DNA of 64,000 nucleotides from an uncultured Gemmatimonadota bacterium (lineage in GTDB: Bacteria; Gemmatimonadota; Gemmatimonadetes; Gemmatimonadales; Gemmatimonadaceae), in assembly GCA_902826615.1 (NCBI GenBank), contig CADEFN010000003.1, positions 455,133 to 519,132 of the forward strand. The letters are read 5' to 3'. The notes under the pieces were generated by a model that saw only the letters and a list, made by a program, of their open reading frames with translations, did no database searches and had not been told where the DNA came from. Below are positions 46,501 through 55,606 of this stretch, piece after piece (position 1 is the first letter of the stretch; every line of letters begins with the position of its first letter). Both the position numbers and the translations under genes were made by a program.

Positions 46501-46745
46501 ACACCCGGAAGCTCCCACATCCGCCGCTCGAGGGGTCGTGCCAGCAGATTCTCCGCTTCCTCGCTGCTCGCGCCCGGCAAAGCGGCGAACACATCAATCA
46601 TGGGAACCGAGATCTGCGGCTCCTCCTCACGCGGGGTAGCCAGCAGCCCCAGCAACCCAAGCGCCAAAGAGGCGACGGTCAGGAGCGGTGTGAGCCTCGA
46701 GTTCAGAAACGCTTTCGCGATACGACCGGAAATGCCCATGATCAT
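43506..46745 (-). CDS. RND efflux pump inner-membrane transporter
   Basis: A 1,079-residue AcrB/CzcA-type protein with 12 helices in two halves and large periplasmic loops. Helix 4 has the proton-relay segment GILVDDAIVVVENI, with two adjacent Asp as in multidrug (HAE-type) members rather than heavy-metal pumps. It moves drugs or hydrophobic compounds out using the proton gradient. The ATG overlaps the adaptor gene stop by 4 nt, and the operon order (TolC, adaptor, pump) points to one tripartite machine. Confidence 0.92.
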   Translation of the reverse strand: MIMGISGRIAKAFLNSRLTPLLTVASLALGLLGLLATPREEEPQISVPMIDVFAALPGASSEEAENLLARPLERRMWELPGVEHVYTMSGSGYAMVTVRFKVGEDQERSVTRVHAKLQASADAMPPGALPPVVKPHAIDDVPVMTLTLSSPDYSSDELRAIAVHLEDEIRTVSDVSETSIAGGKPRQVRVTLDPARLASRGVTPGEVSLALEGATARLQTGEFAAADVVYRVEAGAPLATAAEAELVVVSVRGGSPVMVRDVATVTEEFGERTDYVSHAAGGAQAVPAVTLMIAKRKGANATAVTHAIRERVDNARGRLVPANVAVDVTRDYGETAAEKASELILHLLLATLSVTLLVGLFLGWREAVVVLVAVPVTLALTLFAYYALGYTLNRITLFALIFSIGILVDDAIVVVENIYRHMQAGGRSPDEAAVAAVDEVGNPTILATLTVIAAILPMAVVSGMMGPYMRPIPVGASVAMLASLAVAFIVTPYLALRLLRGHVARMTAADTLHEPEEQGRFGRWYAGFMAPLIDRPGRRYAFYGVTIALLLASVGLLGVRLVQVKMLPFDNKSEFQIIADLPEGTTLESSQALGEAVASYLRGVPEVLSTQVYAGTASPFNFNGLVRHYFLRRAPNQVDVQVNLLPRAERKRQSHAIAVAVRPAIDSIGRSWGASVKVAEIPPGPPVLSTLVAEVYGPDDASRLDAAQQVKAIFETTPGVVDVDWTIEAPHIWQTLRVDRVVAARAGASAEQITRTVYLAMSGAPAGYAATPTAREATAIVPRLDISDRSSLEALLAIPVATLYGPQPLGRFVQPVETSRSTLRVRKDLRPAIYITGDVAGSVESPVYAILEMNKRLDSVRVQGAAIARYNSVAPAQLNEVAIKWDGEWQVTIEVFRDLGLAFAAVLLLIYVLVVGWFQSFTTPLVIMAPIPLTLIGILPGHALTGAFFTATSMIGMIALAGIIVRNSILLVDFIELAESRGRSLREAVIEAGAVRFRPIALTAAAVVIGGLVMVLDPIFQGLAVALMFGAVAATLLTMVVVPLLYWELRHRSESSNLAAQPASAAAFSAVPVVPHGTV

Positions 46746-47791
46746 GCTCCCGCGGCTGCGACTGGCAGGAGGATGGTTTCTCCACCCTTGAGTCCTGAGA
46801 GCACCTCAACCCGGTCTCCCATGGTGCGACCAAGCCGAATCCAGCGGATCCTGGCTCCACTCTCCTCGCGCAACATCACGCCGGTCAGGTCACCCTGATG
46901 ACGGACAGCATCTTGCGGAATGAGGACCACACGCCGCGCCCCTTGCGGCACACGCACCGTGGCCGTGCCCCCGGCGGCAAAGCGCAATTCGCGATTCTCG
47001 ACGAGCACGTTCACTGCGTAAAGCCCCGATTGCTGCGCAGGCAGTACCGCTTCGACGACGCCGGTGCCGGAAACACCCTCAACCTGCACCTCCACCACCG
47101 CGCCCTTCCGAAGCAGGCGCGCGTCATTCGGTGCCAGGGTAACCTTCACGCGGAGCCGGCGATGATCCTGCACGGTGATCAGTGGTGCCCCCGGAGCCGC
47201 AAAGGCACCTGGGTCCACCAGCCGCTGCGTCACCGTTCCCGGGAAAGGCGCGCGAATCGACGAGTAATCCGCCGTCGCGACCAGCTCTGCGGCTCCCGCT
47301 TTCGCCGATCGAACACCCGCCTCCGCCCGCGCCAGGCCCGATTCAGCTGCATCGAGTTGGGCTCTGGGAACGGCGCTGTCCGCGTACAATGCCCGCAATC
47401 GCGTGGCGTGCAGCTCGGCTTCCCTGAGCGCGGCAGTCGCCCCGGCAATGCCGGCGTCCACCTGCTGGCGACGAGCATCGAGGTCGCGTGCATCGATCCG
47501 CGCCAGGGACTGGCCAGCACTCACGCGATCCCCTTCGTTGACCAGCACGGCAGTGACGGTACCCATCAGCTTTGAGCTGACCGTGGCCTGCAGCACGGGC
47601 TCGGCAATACCGGCAGCCTCGACAAAGGCTGTGACCGAGGAATCGTGCACGACCAGGGTTCGCCCCGTCGCCGCAGGCGCATCGGCAGGCCGTGGTGGGG
47701 CGCCTTCGCTTGCGCAGGCCATCAATCCCCACACTGCGAGCGGGAGAACGGCGCGAGGGTTGGCAAGGATGGAAAAACGAGAGTGAGTCAT
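46742..47791 (-). CDS. Periplasmic adaptor (membrane fusion) lipoprotein of the RND pump
   Basis: A 349-residue lipoprotein (lipobox LMA-Cys26). Lipoyl half (TVTAVLVNEGDRVSAGQSLA), helical hairpin (about 105-170), second lipoyl half (IRAPFPGTVTQRL) and beta-barrel and membrane-proximal domains follow in the standard order. It joins the pump to the TolC-like channel. It overlaps the TolC gene stop (ATGA). Confidence 0.92.
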   Translation of the reverse strand: MTHSRFSILANPRAVLPLAVWGLMACASEGAPPRPADAPAATGRTLVVHDSSVTAFVEAAGIAEPVLQATVSSKLMGTVTAVLVNEGDRVSAGQSLARIDARDLDARRQQVDAGIAGATAALREAELHATRLRALYADSAVPRAQLDAAESGLARAEAGVRSAKAGAAELVATADYSSIRAPFPGTVTQRLVDPGAFAAPGAPLITVQDHRRLRVKVTLAPNDARLLRKGAVVEVQVEGVSGTGVVEAVLPAQQSGLYAVNVLVENRELRFAAGGTATVRVPQGARRVVLIPQDAVRHQGDLTGVMLREESGARIRWIRLGRTMGDRVEVLSGLKGGETILLPVAAAGA

Positions 47792-49176
47792 GGGAGAGGA
47801 GCTGCCGTGCGCAGCGTTGAAGTGTCGAGCGACGCCAGGGAGGCCGGATCATGTCCAAGCAGGCGGTGACGCTCGGCCGAAGCGACCAGCAGGGCAAACC
47901 GGGCTCCAGCGAGAGAAAGCGTGGAGCGTGTTTCGGACGCGGCCGCATCGAGCAACTCGGTCACTGCGGCCACGCCCCCTTCATACTTTCTTGCCACGAT
48001 GCGATGGGCATCCGCACTCTGTTTCACCATCCGTTCGCCAATATCGAGTCGCGCGAGCGCCACCTCGAGTGCGCGTGCATTCTGCACCACTTCCAGCTGC
48101 GCGCGTGCCATCGCGCCGTCGCGCATCGCACCTGCCGCCGACGCCCGCGCGGCCGTGGCCCGCATATCCGCAATCTCCGACGCCCCGGCGAATGGTGACC
48201 AGGAGGCCATGACACCCACCGTCCAGTTCTCGTCACCTCCAAATGGACGCAGCCGGGAGTTCCAGTCGTATCGCGCGAAGCTGTTGACGCGAGGCAGGTA
48301 CGCGCTCCGGGCACGCCGGGCGTCAGCCGCCGCCACGTCCCCGGTGAGCTGGGCAGCGCGCACGTCGTCACGTTCCCGGAGGCCGAGTGCGAGAGCCGCG
48401 CGCGCCGACTGGCGCACGAGGTCACTCGGTGGCAGCTCGTCAGGCAGCGCGAAGGCGGTGTCGTCCGGCGTACCCATCGCCGTGGCGAGAGCAAAACGTG
48501 CGGTGGCAGCCTCTCCCTCGGCCTCCACCAGCATGACCTCCACCTCGCCTGCTTTCACGGACGCCAGCATTGCATCCGCCGGAGTGACGAGTCCGTTGCG
48601 TGCCATCGACTCCGCCTGGCGCACATGCTCACGCGCGGCACGAAGCGCACTCTGCAACATGCTGGCCTTTTCCCGGGCGACCACCGAGCCGAACCAGGCT
48701 TTCAGCACGTCCAGCGTGGTACCGCTTTCGGTCCATCGGGAGGTGGCATCGGCGGCATCAGCCGCGCGTCCCGCGACCGTGCGCCCCGCCCATGCGTCGG
48801 CGTTGAAAAGAGGCTGCTCCAGCACCAGGCCGGCGGTGTAGTTCGGACGGGGCGATGGATAGTTCAGCCGTGCCGGGTCGAAATCCTGCTGGGCAATTGT
48901 GCGCTGCCGCAGTGTGGTGCCGAACGCCCCGATCGGATCGGTTGTCCGCACATACCCGGCGTCCACACGCACGCTCGGCAGGATACCGCGCATCGCGGCA
49001 AGCCCGGCGGCGTGCTGGGCCGTGGCCATGTCGCGGCTCCCGCGGTTGGCATAGGCGCGGGCGCGGGCCCGCTGGATGGCGTCATCGAGCCGGAGCAGGG
49101 GGTGCGTCACCTGCCCTTCGGCCCGCGAGTGTGGCAGCAGGACCAGCACCAGCAGCACAGCGATGAAACGTGACAT
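47788..49176 (-). CDS. TolC-like outer membrane channel of the RND pump
   Basis: A 462-residue outer membrane factor with signal peptide (MSRFIAVLLVLVLLPHSRAEG) and the repeated long helices and strands of the TolC family. The start at 49176 is set by the signal peptide; the frame upstream to 49293 crosses an AT-rich promoter and is rejected. It is the first gene of the three-gene efflux operon, an unusual order since the TolC gene is often last or absent. Confidence 0.88.
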   Translation of the reverse strand: MSRFIAVLLVLVLLPHSRAEGQVTHPLLRLDDAIQRARARAYANRGSRDMATAQHAAGLAAMRGILPSVRVDAGYVRTTDPIGAFGTTLRQRTIAQQDFDPARLNYPSPRPNYTAGLVLEQPLFNADAWAGRTVAGRAADAADATSRWTESGTTLDVLKAWFGSVVAREKASMLQSALRAAREHVRQAESMARNGLVTPADAMLASVKAGEVEVMLVEAEGEAATARFALATAMGTPDDTAFALPDELPPSDLVRQSARAALALGLRERDDVRAAQLTGDVAAADARRARSAYLPRVNSFARYDWNSRLRPFGGDENWTVGVMASWSPFAGASEIADMRATAARASAAGAMRDGAMARAQLEVVQNARALEVALARLDIGERMVKQSADAHRIVARKYEGGVAAVTELLDAAASETRSTLSLAGARFALLVASAERHRLLGHDPASLASLDTSTLRTAAPLP

Positions 49177-49206
49177 GGCGTCCGCGACGGGGCGAGAGAT
49201 TACCAG

Positions 49207-49243
49207 ACTATATAACCATATAGCTATATACTGGCATATGCAA
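49207..49243 (-). promoter_or_regulatory. AT-rich promoter/operator of the RND operon
   Basis: Minus-strand TTGCAT (49243-49238) and TATGGT (49220-49215) are 17 nt apart; a second -10, TATAGT (49212-49207), is near consensus. A perfect 12-bp palindrome ATATAGCTATAT (49218-49229) lies over the spacer, an ideal place for a repressor of the efflux operon. No regulator gene is adjacent. Confidence 0.55.
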
Positions 49244-49290
49244 GTGCCCCTCCGTCCCGCCGGGGCGCTTCCCGCGTCGGCCCGAAACGT

Positions 49291-49320
49291 CAAGGGGCCC
49301 GGCTTGCGCCGGACCCCTTG
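49291..49320 (-). terminator. Terminator after the SusD gene
   Basis: A 13-bp stem with one mismatch (49291-49303 with 49308-49320, loop TTGC) lies 35 nt past the SusD stop in the minus direction, followed by ACGTTTC. It separates the SusC/SusD unit from the RND operon promoter. Confidence 0.6.
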
Positions 49321-49354
49321 TACCTTTTGATACTTCTGCGTTCCGTGAGGTCCG

Positions 49355-50734
49355 CTAGAAACCGCTGACCTGCACGCACCCCTTCGGCTGTGGGCTGCGC
49401 TGGTTGCACTCGTCAGCAGGCAGGGGCTGGATGGGATAGATCAGATGACTCGGCAGGGCCTTCGGGAGCTGTGCCAGCCGTCCGTAGCGCCGCATGTCGT
49501 GCCACCGATGACCGTACTCGAAGAGCAGCGAGTACCGCCGATTGTACAGGATCTCACTCACCAGATCGCCAGTAAAGCCGTTAGGCAACGGCGCCAGCCC
49601 GCCGGAGTTCACCCGGACAAAGTTGAGGTCGTCAATGGCCGCCTGACGATTCCCCGCCCCGAGATTGGCTTCGGCACGGAGGAGGATCAGCTCCTCGTTC
49701 TTGATCACCGGGATACTCGACACGTTGGTCGGGTAAATGGTGAAGCGCAGGCTCGACGTGACGCCCTGGTTGGAGATGGTCGCTCCAGTTGTCACCTTGC
49801 TCGTCCGCAGATCAGGCTGACCGTTGGCGCGTTGCTGTGCGTCCGTGAGAATCGACGGATGCGCCGCCAGTGCGCGCGGGGCTGGATCGAAGAGCGGGTT
49901 GGTGGCATCACCCGCCGCCGCCGAGTACACGTGATACACCCCCGTCGCCAACGATGCCGGCGTGGTCGCCGCCGTGGAGAGGAAACTCTCCCCCAGCGCG
50001 GTCAGTGCCGCCGCCCAGCCTTGCCGATAGACCTCGGCTCGCGCCTTGATCGCCCGGTTGAAGCGCAGGAACGTCGCGGGTGTGGTGAAGCCAGTGAACC
50101 CGGAGTGGATCGTGAATGGGAAGGCGGTGCCCCCGGCATTCAGATGGGTGCGCGCCTCATCGAGCAAGGTCACCACCCGGTTGAAGCCCTCGTCCCGGCT
50201 GACAAAGGGACCGAGCTGTTTAGCCGTCGGATCCACCTCCAGCACGATTCCGAACGTGTCGCGCACTCGCAACTGATCGAGGAACGACATGGCCATGAAC
50301 GTCTTGGTGAATCCCTTGACCGCTTCCTTTTGTGCCGTGGTGTAGTCCGGCACATTGTCCACGATGTCCAGGATCGTTTGTGCGGTCAGGACCTGCCGAT
50401 AGGTGGCTGACCAGCCGAGGTCGGTGCCAAAGCCACCAGGCGTGAGTGGCTGCGCAAGCCAGGAGAGCACAAAACGCGCGTCCGCCACATCGAGGTTATA
50501 CGACTCCCGGCCGTATACCCCGAGCTGCGAAGCATATCCGCCGATCACCCCTCGCGCTCCAACCAGCAGCCCGAGCGCCGTGGTGTTGACCACGGCGGCC
50601 TTGGGGGCCGTCAGCAGCTGATCAACGTTAGGCGAGTTGTAGTTCGGTACGACCACTTCTTTGCACGCCATCAGCGTGGTGACCGTTGCGGCCACGGCCA
50701 GCCGCCGGATGGCGGTGTGGATATGTGAGCGCAT
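49355..50734 (-). CDS. SusD/RagB-type nutrient-binding lipoprotein
   Basis: A 459-residue lipoprotein (lipobox LMA-Cys24). It has the SusD plan: N-terminal TPR-like helices and the C-terminal ILYNRRYSLLFEYGHRWHDM segment near residue 410. It covers the SusC barrel as a ligand-binding lid. Its ATG is 3 nt after the SusC stop, so the pair is co-translated. Substrate unknown, though the next genes are esterase and peptidases. Confidence 0.9.
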   Translation of the reverse strand: MRSHIHTAIRRLAVAATVTTLMACKEVVVPNYNSPNVDQLLTAPKAAVVNTTALGLLVGARGVIGGYASQLGVYGRESYNLDVADARFVLSWLAQPLTPGGFGTDLGWSATYRQVLTAQTILDIVDNVPDYTTAQKEAVKGFTKTFMAMSFLDQLRVRDTFGIVLEVDPTAKQLGPFVSRDEGFNRVVTLLDEARTHLNAGGTAFPFTIHSGFTGFTTPATFLRFNRAIKARAEVYRQGWAAALTALGESFLSTAATTPASLATGVYHVYSAAAGDATNPLFDPAPRALAAHPSILTDAQQRANGQPDLRTSKVTTGATISNQGVTSSLRFTIYPTNVSSIPVIKNEELILLRAEANLGAGNRQAAIDDLNFVRVNSGGLAPLPNGFTGDLVSEILYNRRYSLLFEYGHRWHDMRRYGRLAQLPKALPSHLIYPIQPLPADECNQRSPQPKGCVQVSGF

Positions 50735-50737
50735 GGA

Positions 50738-53692
50738 TCAGAACTCCAGGGAGAGGTTGAGCCAGAAGTTGCGGCTGGCGGGATAGGCGGCGAGCTCGCG
50801 GTTACGCTGCACCGCACCCGGCACGTTGCCGGCGCCAAAGTTTTCGGCCTCCGGGTCCCCACCGCGGAACTTCGTCCACCAGTAGAGATTGCGCCCACTC
50901 GCCTGCAGTCGTGCATTGGATACCCGCGACGAGATGCTCTGCACCAGCGAGTTCGGGATGTCATAACTCAGTGTGACTTCCCGCAACTTGGTGTACGAGG
51001 CATCCTGGTAGAAAATGCGGGTCACGGAGAGATACGTCGTGCGCCGGAACTCGCCGAGCTTCACACCGTTGGGCCCCGGCGCGTCATAGTCACGCGAATT
51101 GAAGCCAAGGTCGTAGTGCCGCCAGGTACCATTGGCGAGCATGCCGCCCTGCTGACGGTCGAGGAGCGCAAAGGCCGAGAGCCGCTTGAAGCGCAGTTCG
51201 TTGGACCAGCCGGCATTCCAGTCCGGGTTGCCATCACCCATCAAGACGCCGTTAGGCGCCAGGACACGCCCAGGCTGTGGCAAGGTGTCGTTGCCAAAGA
51301 GCTGGGTGGCCGACTTGCCCTGCTCGATCTTGGTGGCACCAACCTGGAACGTGCCAAGCAGGAACGCCGGCACGGGGAGGTTGGTGATCTTGCTCCGGTT
51401 CATGCCGAAGTTCACCCGCGACGTCCAGGAGAACTTCGGCCCCTGAATCGGGAAGATCGACGCGGAGGCCTCGATGCCGCGCACCTGCATTTCTGCCCCG
51501 TTGGAAATCTCCGACGAGTAGCCGCTGGTTGGCGGCAGCGTACGCGTGATGAGCAGGTCCGAGATGTCGCGCTGGAAGGCCGTGAAATCGATCGTGCCCT
51601 TGTTGCCTAACACCGTGGCGTCGAAGCCGACCTCGAACTCCCGCTGACGCTCGGGCCGCAGGTCGCTCGAGGCCAGATTGGTCCCGATGCGGAACGCCCC
51701 CTGCCCCGAGATGTTCGAGAGATCCAGTGCCGTGAACTTCTGTCCATACAACGGCTGATTACCCGTTTCGCCGTACGCTGCGCGCAACTTGAGTTCGTCA
51801 ATTTTCCCTGGCATCAGCGCCGGCATACGCCACGACATCGACCCCTTCGGGAACAGATAGTACTTGCCCGGATCGCCATTGTTCGACGAGCGATCGGCAC
51901 GCGCCCCCAGCGTGAGCAGGATGCGGTCGTTGTACAACCACTCGGTCTGACCAAAGAGACCGAAGTCGTCGGTCAGCAGCCGGTTCTCGTCCACCTCGCG
52001 TTGCGTACCGGCGGTGACCACTTCGAGGCCACCCAGAAGACCTAACGCTGCACTGCGAACGACGCCCAGCTTGCGACGCTCCCACTGCGTGCCGAGCTGG
52101 CTCGTCGCCGTCCATTTGGAGAAGGGACGCCACTCGTGCACCACGTTCAGGTTCATGTTGCCCTGCGTGTTGTTGCCGTCCGACACCGTGGTGGTGCCCG
52201 GCAACCCATCGAGCGGCTCGTACTGCAGCTCGGGTGGCGAATACACCTCGTTGTGCTGCTGCAGCACGTCGGCGCCACCGTACCCCACAAAACGCACCGA
52301 CTGCCGCGGGTTGGCCCACACATCCCACGTCAGGCGCGCCGTCGTGATGTTGCGCCACACGCCTTCCTCGTTCTTGATCAGATCGATCGTGTGCAGCGGA
52401 TTGGAGTTGTAGAACGGGTTCACCGGCCAGCTGCCGTCAGCACGCTGCCTCAGGTCGAGGAAACTCGGGATCTTGGTCAGCGTGTAGGCGATCGAGTTAC
52501 CGGCGTTGTCGTTGCCGAAGAGACCGCGATCGTTGAGGGTGCGAAGCACCTCGGTGCCAACCTGCAGCTCCATCTTCTCCGACAGGCGCTGGTCCAGGTT
52601 CACTCGCAGCCCGAACTTGGAGGCGAAGGTGTTGCGCACGATGCCGCCTTCATACCGGCCAGTGCCGGACACGAAGTAGCGCGTGTCCTGGGAGCCACCG
52701 CTCACCGACAACGTGCCTTCGCGATTGAACGGCGTCTCTCCGTACGTCAGGTCCTCATAGTCAATGAACGTGTCCGGATTCCAGAGATTCCGAAGCACCG
52801 GATTGATACGTGCGGCATCGTCAGCCGAGAGGAAGCGACGCTGCCCGTTGCGATACGCCAGTTCCGACGTGCCAGCGCCCGTGCGCAGCGCGAATTGAGG
52901 ACGTCCTGCTTGCCCTCGCTTGGTCGTAATGAGAATCACGCCGCCTGACGCCTTGGACCCGTAGATCGCCGCGGCCGCCGAACCCTTGAGCACCTCGACG
53001 CTTTCGATGTCATTCGGGTTGAGGTCCGAAATGCGGTTCACAGGCGCTTCCTGCGTCACCGCCGAGATGGCGTTGCCGGCGGCACGCGTCACCCGGTTGG
53101 TGCCGTTTCCGATCGAAACGTCGCTGGTGATGACACCGTCAACGACGTACAGCGGCTGTGCGCTGCCAAGGATTGATGAGATACCGCGGATGCGCACGCG
53201 GTTGCCGCCACCTGGAGCACCGGTGCTGGTCGAGATCTGCGCGCCGGCAATCTTGCCCTGCAACGCCTGATCGACCGCCACCGCCGAGACCTTCGCCACC
53301 TGCTCGGCGCTCACGCTGGCAATGGAGGTCGGGAGGTTGCGGCGCGAAATGCCCGTCGCCTGCCCGGTGATAACCACCTGATCGAGCTTCAGTGCGTCCT
53401 TGCGCATGGTGATCGCCACGTCCGAGGCCCCGGCGGCCACACGCGCTTCCACTGGCGGATATCCCAGCCGCTTCACGACCAGGGTCACATCACCGTTAGG
53501 CACGCGCAAGGCGAACGTGCCGTCTTCGCGCGACAGGCCACCCGTGGTGGTGCCGCGTACCTGGATCTGTGCCGACGCGATGGGCGCGCCGCTCCCTTCT
53601 TCCGTCACCTTGCCTGTCACCTGCCGTGTTTGTGCCGCAGCGCTCGTCGCGAACACAAAGCACGACAGTATCCCCAACCATGCTCGTCTCAT
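50738..53692 (-). CDS. SusC/RagA-type TonB-linked outer membrane receptor
   Basis: A 984-residue receptor: signal peptide (MRRAWLGILSCFVFATSAAAQ), carboxypeptidase-regulatory-like domain (about 23-100), plug (about 110-260, with NDIESVEVLKGSAAAAIYGS and ASGGVILITTKRG) and barrel. The strong ribosome site GGAGGAG upstream of 53692 fixes the start. It is partnered with the SusD gene downstream. It is of the same type as the receptor at 1-2493 but not a close copy. Four CCTAACG-type words fall inside it (51250, 51606, 52041, 53494). Confidence 0.94.
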   Translation of the reverse strand: MRRAWLGILSCFVFATSAAAQTRQVTGKVTEEGSGAPIASAQIQVRGTTTGGLSREDGTFALRVPNGDVTLVVKRLGYPPVEARVAAGASDVAITMRKDALKLDQVVITGQATGISRRNLPTSIASVSAEQVAKVSAVAVDQALQGKIAGAQISTSTGAPGGGNRVRIRGISSILGSAQPLYVVDGVITSDVSIGNGTNRVTRAAGNAISAVTQEAPVNRISDLNPNDIESVEVLKGSAAAAIYGSKASGGVILITTKRGQAGRPQFALRTGAGTSELAYRNGQRRFLSADDAARINPVLRNLWNPDTFIDYEDLTYGETPFNREGTLSVSGGSQDTRYFVSGTGRYEGGIVRNTFASKFGLRVNLDQRLSEKMELQVGTEVLRTLNDRGLFGNDNAGNSIAYTLTKIPSFLDLRQRADGSWPVNPFYNSNPLHTIDLIKNEEGVWRNITTARLTWDVWANPRQSVRFVGYGGADVLQQHNEVYSPPELQYEPLDGLPGTTTVSDGNNTQGNMNLNVVHEWRPFSKWTATSQLGTQWERRKLGVVRSAALGLLGGLEVVTAGTQREVDENRLLTDDFGLFGQTEWLYNDRILLTLGARADRSSNNGDPGKYYLFPKGSMSWRMPALMPGKIDELKLRAAYGETGNQPLYGQKFTALDLSNISGQGAFRIGTNLASSDLRPERQREFEVGFDATVLGNKGTIDFTAFQRDISDLLITRTLPPTSGYSSEISNGAEMQVRGIEASASIFPIQGPKFSWTSRVNFGMNRSKITNLPVPAFLLGTFQVGATKIEQGKSATQLFGNDTLPQPGRVLAPNGVLMGDGNPDWNAGWSNELRFKRLSAFALLDRQQGGMLANGTWRHYDLGFNSRDYDAPGPNGVKLGEFRRTTYLSVTRIFYQDASYTKLREVTLSYDIPNSLVQSISSRVSNARLQASGRNLYWWTKFRGGDPEAENFGAGNVPGAVQRNRELAAYPASRNFWLNLSLEF

Positions 53693-53738
53693 GCAACTCC
53701 TCCTGATGTCGTGTGACTCCACTTCCGTCGTCTCTCTG

Positions 53739-53761
53739 CCATCTACCATCTACCATCTACC
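53739..53761. repeat. Small 7-bp tandem repeat
   Basis: Three copies of CCATCTA plus CC stand in the short gap between the esterase stop and the SusC start, about 47 nt upstream of that start. It could vary in copy number between strains by slippage and touch the SusC leader. Confidence 0.6.
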
Positions 53762-53765
53762 TGCT

Positions 53766-55409
53766 TCAGTACCTCCACCACGGCGTCGTCGTCCCCGAAG
53801 GCATGGTACGCAACCCATGTTGCGCCATTTCCTTCAGCCGCTCCGACGTCGTCACCGGACCGGACCAGCAATGTGGCTTCTGGTCCCCGTACATGAAGAA
53901 TCCTTCGTAGTGCGGATTCTGCGTCGTTTTCATCCAGGCATCGAGCTCCCGCGTTGCCCGGTCCAGAAAATAGGTGTCGGCGTCACCCATATAGATGTAG
54001 AGCTTGCCCACCAGCTTCGGGCCGAGGGTCGACCAGTTCTTTTTGAGGATGTGCAGGAGGTCGTAGTGCTCGCGCCAGTACTCGGCGACGGCCTTATCCA
54101 CCTTGCCCGTCTTCTTGTCGAACACCGGCTTGAAGTAGCCATCATCGCCTAACGGGCCGTAGACCGCAGACCAGATGTCGAGCTGATGGCCCGAGCGCCC
54201 CTTTGTCCCATTCACCAGCTCCATCCAGTTGCGCTGCTGCGACGTCTGTCGCACCTCCCCGTTGATCTCGCGCGAGTTGATCGTCGGCGTGCGATGCCAC
54301 TCGTTCACCTGCTTGTAGTACGCGTTGTCGTCCTGGTAGATGTTGATGCCCTCGACATCCGTAAAGGTGACGGGGTCCGGGCAGTACGCCCACGTGCCGC
54401 CAAAGAAGTCGGGCTGGAAAATCTGCAAGGCCAGCGCTTCCCAACCACCCGTTGATCCACCGGCCAGCCATCGAGCCCATGGTTCCTGAATCGTCCGATA
54501 TCGCTTCTCGATCTCGGGGATGAGCTCCTTCATGATCGCATCGCCATACGGCCCGACATTCACCGAGTTCACAGCATACGAATCATCGAAATACGGCGTC
54601 GGGTGCTGGAAGGTGACAGCAATTACGCGCGGAAAATTGTCCTTCACCCAGTCGCGATGCAGCTCCCCTCCAACCTCAAAGCGCAGCGGGCTCCCGGTCG
54701 AGAAGTGCCCCTGCTCGTACAGCACAGGGTAGCGCGTGGTCGACGTCCGATAGTCCTTCGGAAGAAGCACGGTCGCGCCGAGGTAAATGGGCCGCCCCCA
54801 GAACTTCGAGAGACTCGGCGACTCAAACCGGAAGCGCTCCACCCACTCGGTGTTCGCCGGCATCTCGATAGGTGGGATCTTCTGATCGGCGACCAGGCGA
54901 ATCACACTCTTCTGGGCCGGGTCGATCCGGACCTGCCGCGGGGTTGAGTAGAGATTGCCCGGCGACCGGTTCCACTGCTGCCCTTCCCACTGGTCGTCGT
55001 GCAGCCAGACCACTTTGCCATCGGCCCGGCGGAACTCCGAGTACACACTCACCATCCCCTGCACCCAGTAGTCACCCGGCGGAATCTCGGACATGTCCCA
55101 TACCGGATGGCCGAGGTCGGTGCCGTCGACGACCGCCACTCCACCGGGGGCCAGCTTCTCGAAATCGCGACCGAAGAAGGGCGTTCCGATGCGCCCGATC
55201 TGCAGGCGTGGCTCGGTCTGGTTTGTGCGCGAGAGGATGACGAAGGCGCGGCCGGTGGTAGGCTCGTTCCGTGCCGACGCCGGCACCTGAATTTCGAAAC
55301 GGACCTTGGCGTTGCCGGAGGGCCAACCATGAGGCTGCTGGCCGGACAGCAGACCGGGGAGCGCAGCGCAAAGCGCTGACGCGAGGGCGGAGCGCAAAAA
55401 TGGGAGCAT
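53766..55409 (-). CDS. Secreted alpha/beta-hydrolase (enterochelin-esterase-like)
   Basis: A 547-residue exported protein (signal peptide MLPFLRSALASALCAALPG). Residues about 200-520 form an esterase-D/enterochelin-esterase-like hydrolase fold; the nucleophile is Ser319 in AGGSTGGW, and acid and base candidates are the Asp in YMGDADTYF and the His in QKPHCW near the end. The N-terminal half (about 30-200) looks like an added beta domain. It sits behind the SusC/SusD pair, so it may act on the imported ligand. Substrate unknown. Confidence 0.8.
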   Translation of the reverse strand: MLPFLRSALASALCAALPGLLSGQQPHGWPSGNAKVRFEIQVPASARNEPTTGRAFVILSRTNQTEPRLQIGRIGTPFFGRDFEKLAPGGVAVVDGTDLGHPVWDMSEIPPGDYWVQGMVSVYSEFRRADGKVVWLHDDQWEGQQWNRSPGNLYSTPRQVRIDPAQKSVIRLVADQKIPPIEMPANTEWVERFRFESPSLSKFWGRPIYLGATVLLPKDYRTSTTRYPVLYEQGHFSTGSPLRFEVGGELHRDWVKDNFPRVIAVTFQHPTPYFDDSYAVNSVNVGPYGDAIMKELIPEIEKRYRTIQEPWARWLAGGSTGGWEALALQIFQPDFFGGTWAYCPDPVTFTDVEGINIYQDDNAYYKQVNEWHRTPTINSREINGEVRQTSQQRNWMELVNGTKGRSGHQLDIWSAVYGPLGDDGYFKPVFDKKTGKVDKAVAEYWREHYDLLHILKKNWSTLGPKLVGKLYIYMGDADTYFLDRATRELDAWMKTTQNPHYEGFFMYGDQKPHCWSGPVTTSERLKEMAQHGLRTMPSGTTTPWWRY

Positions 55410-55606
55410 GAAGCGTCGGGGGAAACGCGTTGTTTTCTCAACGTCCGAGTGGCGTCGAGTGCTGGACAACATGCTGCGCGCATTCCACTTCGCTAGGGGG
55501 TCTGCCCGCCACCGGCGTCGGGTGACCACCGTGAGCATTTGCTCAGACCTCCGCGGCGACGCATACTCGCCACACGCACATCCCCTCGCCCAACCAGGAG
55601 CTCCCT

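Noticed and set aside
49177-49293. Longer N-terminus of the RND TolC gene
   Set aside because: It crosses an AT-rich promoter with a palindrome, and the signal peptide begins only at 49176.
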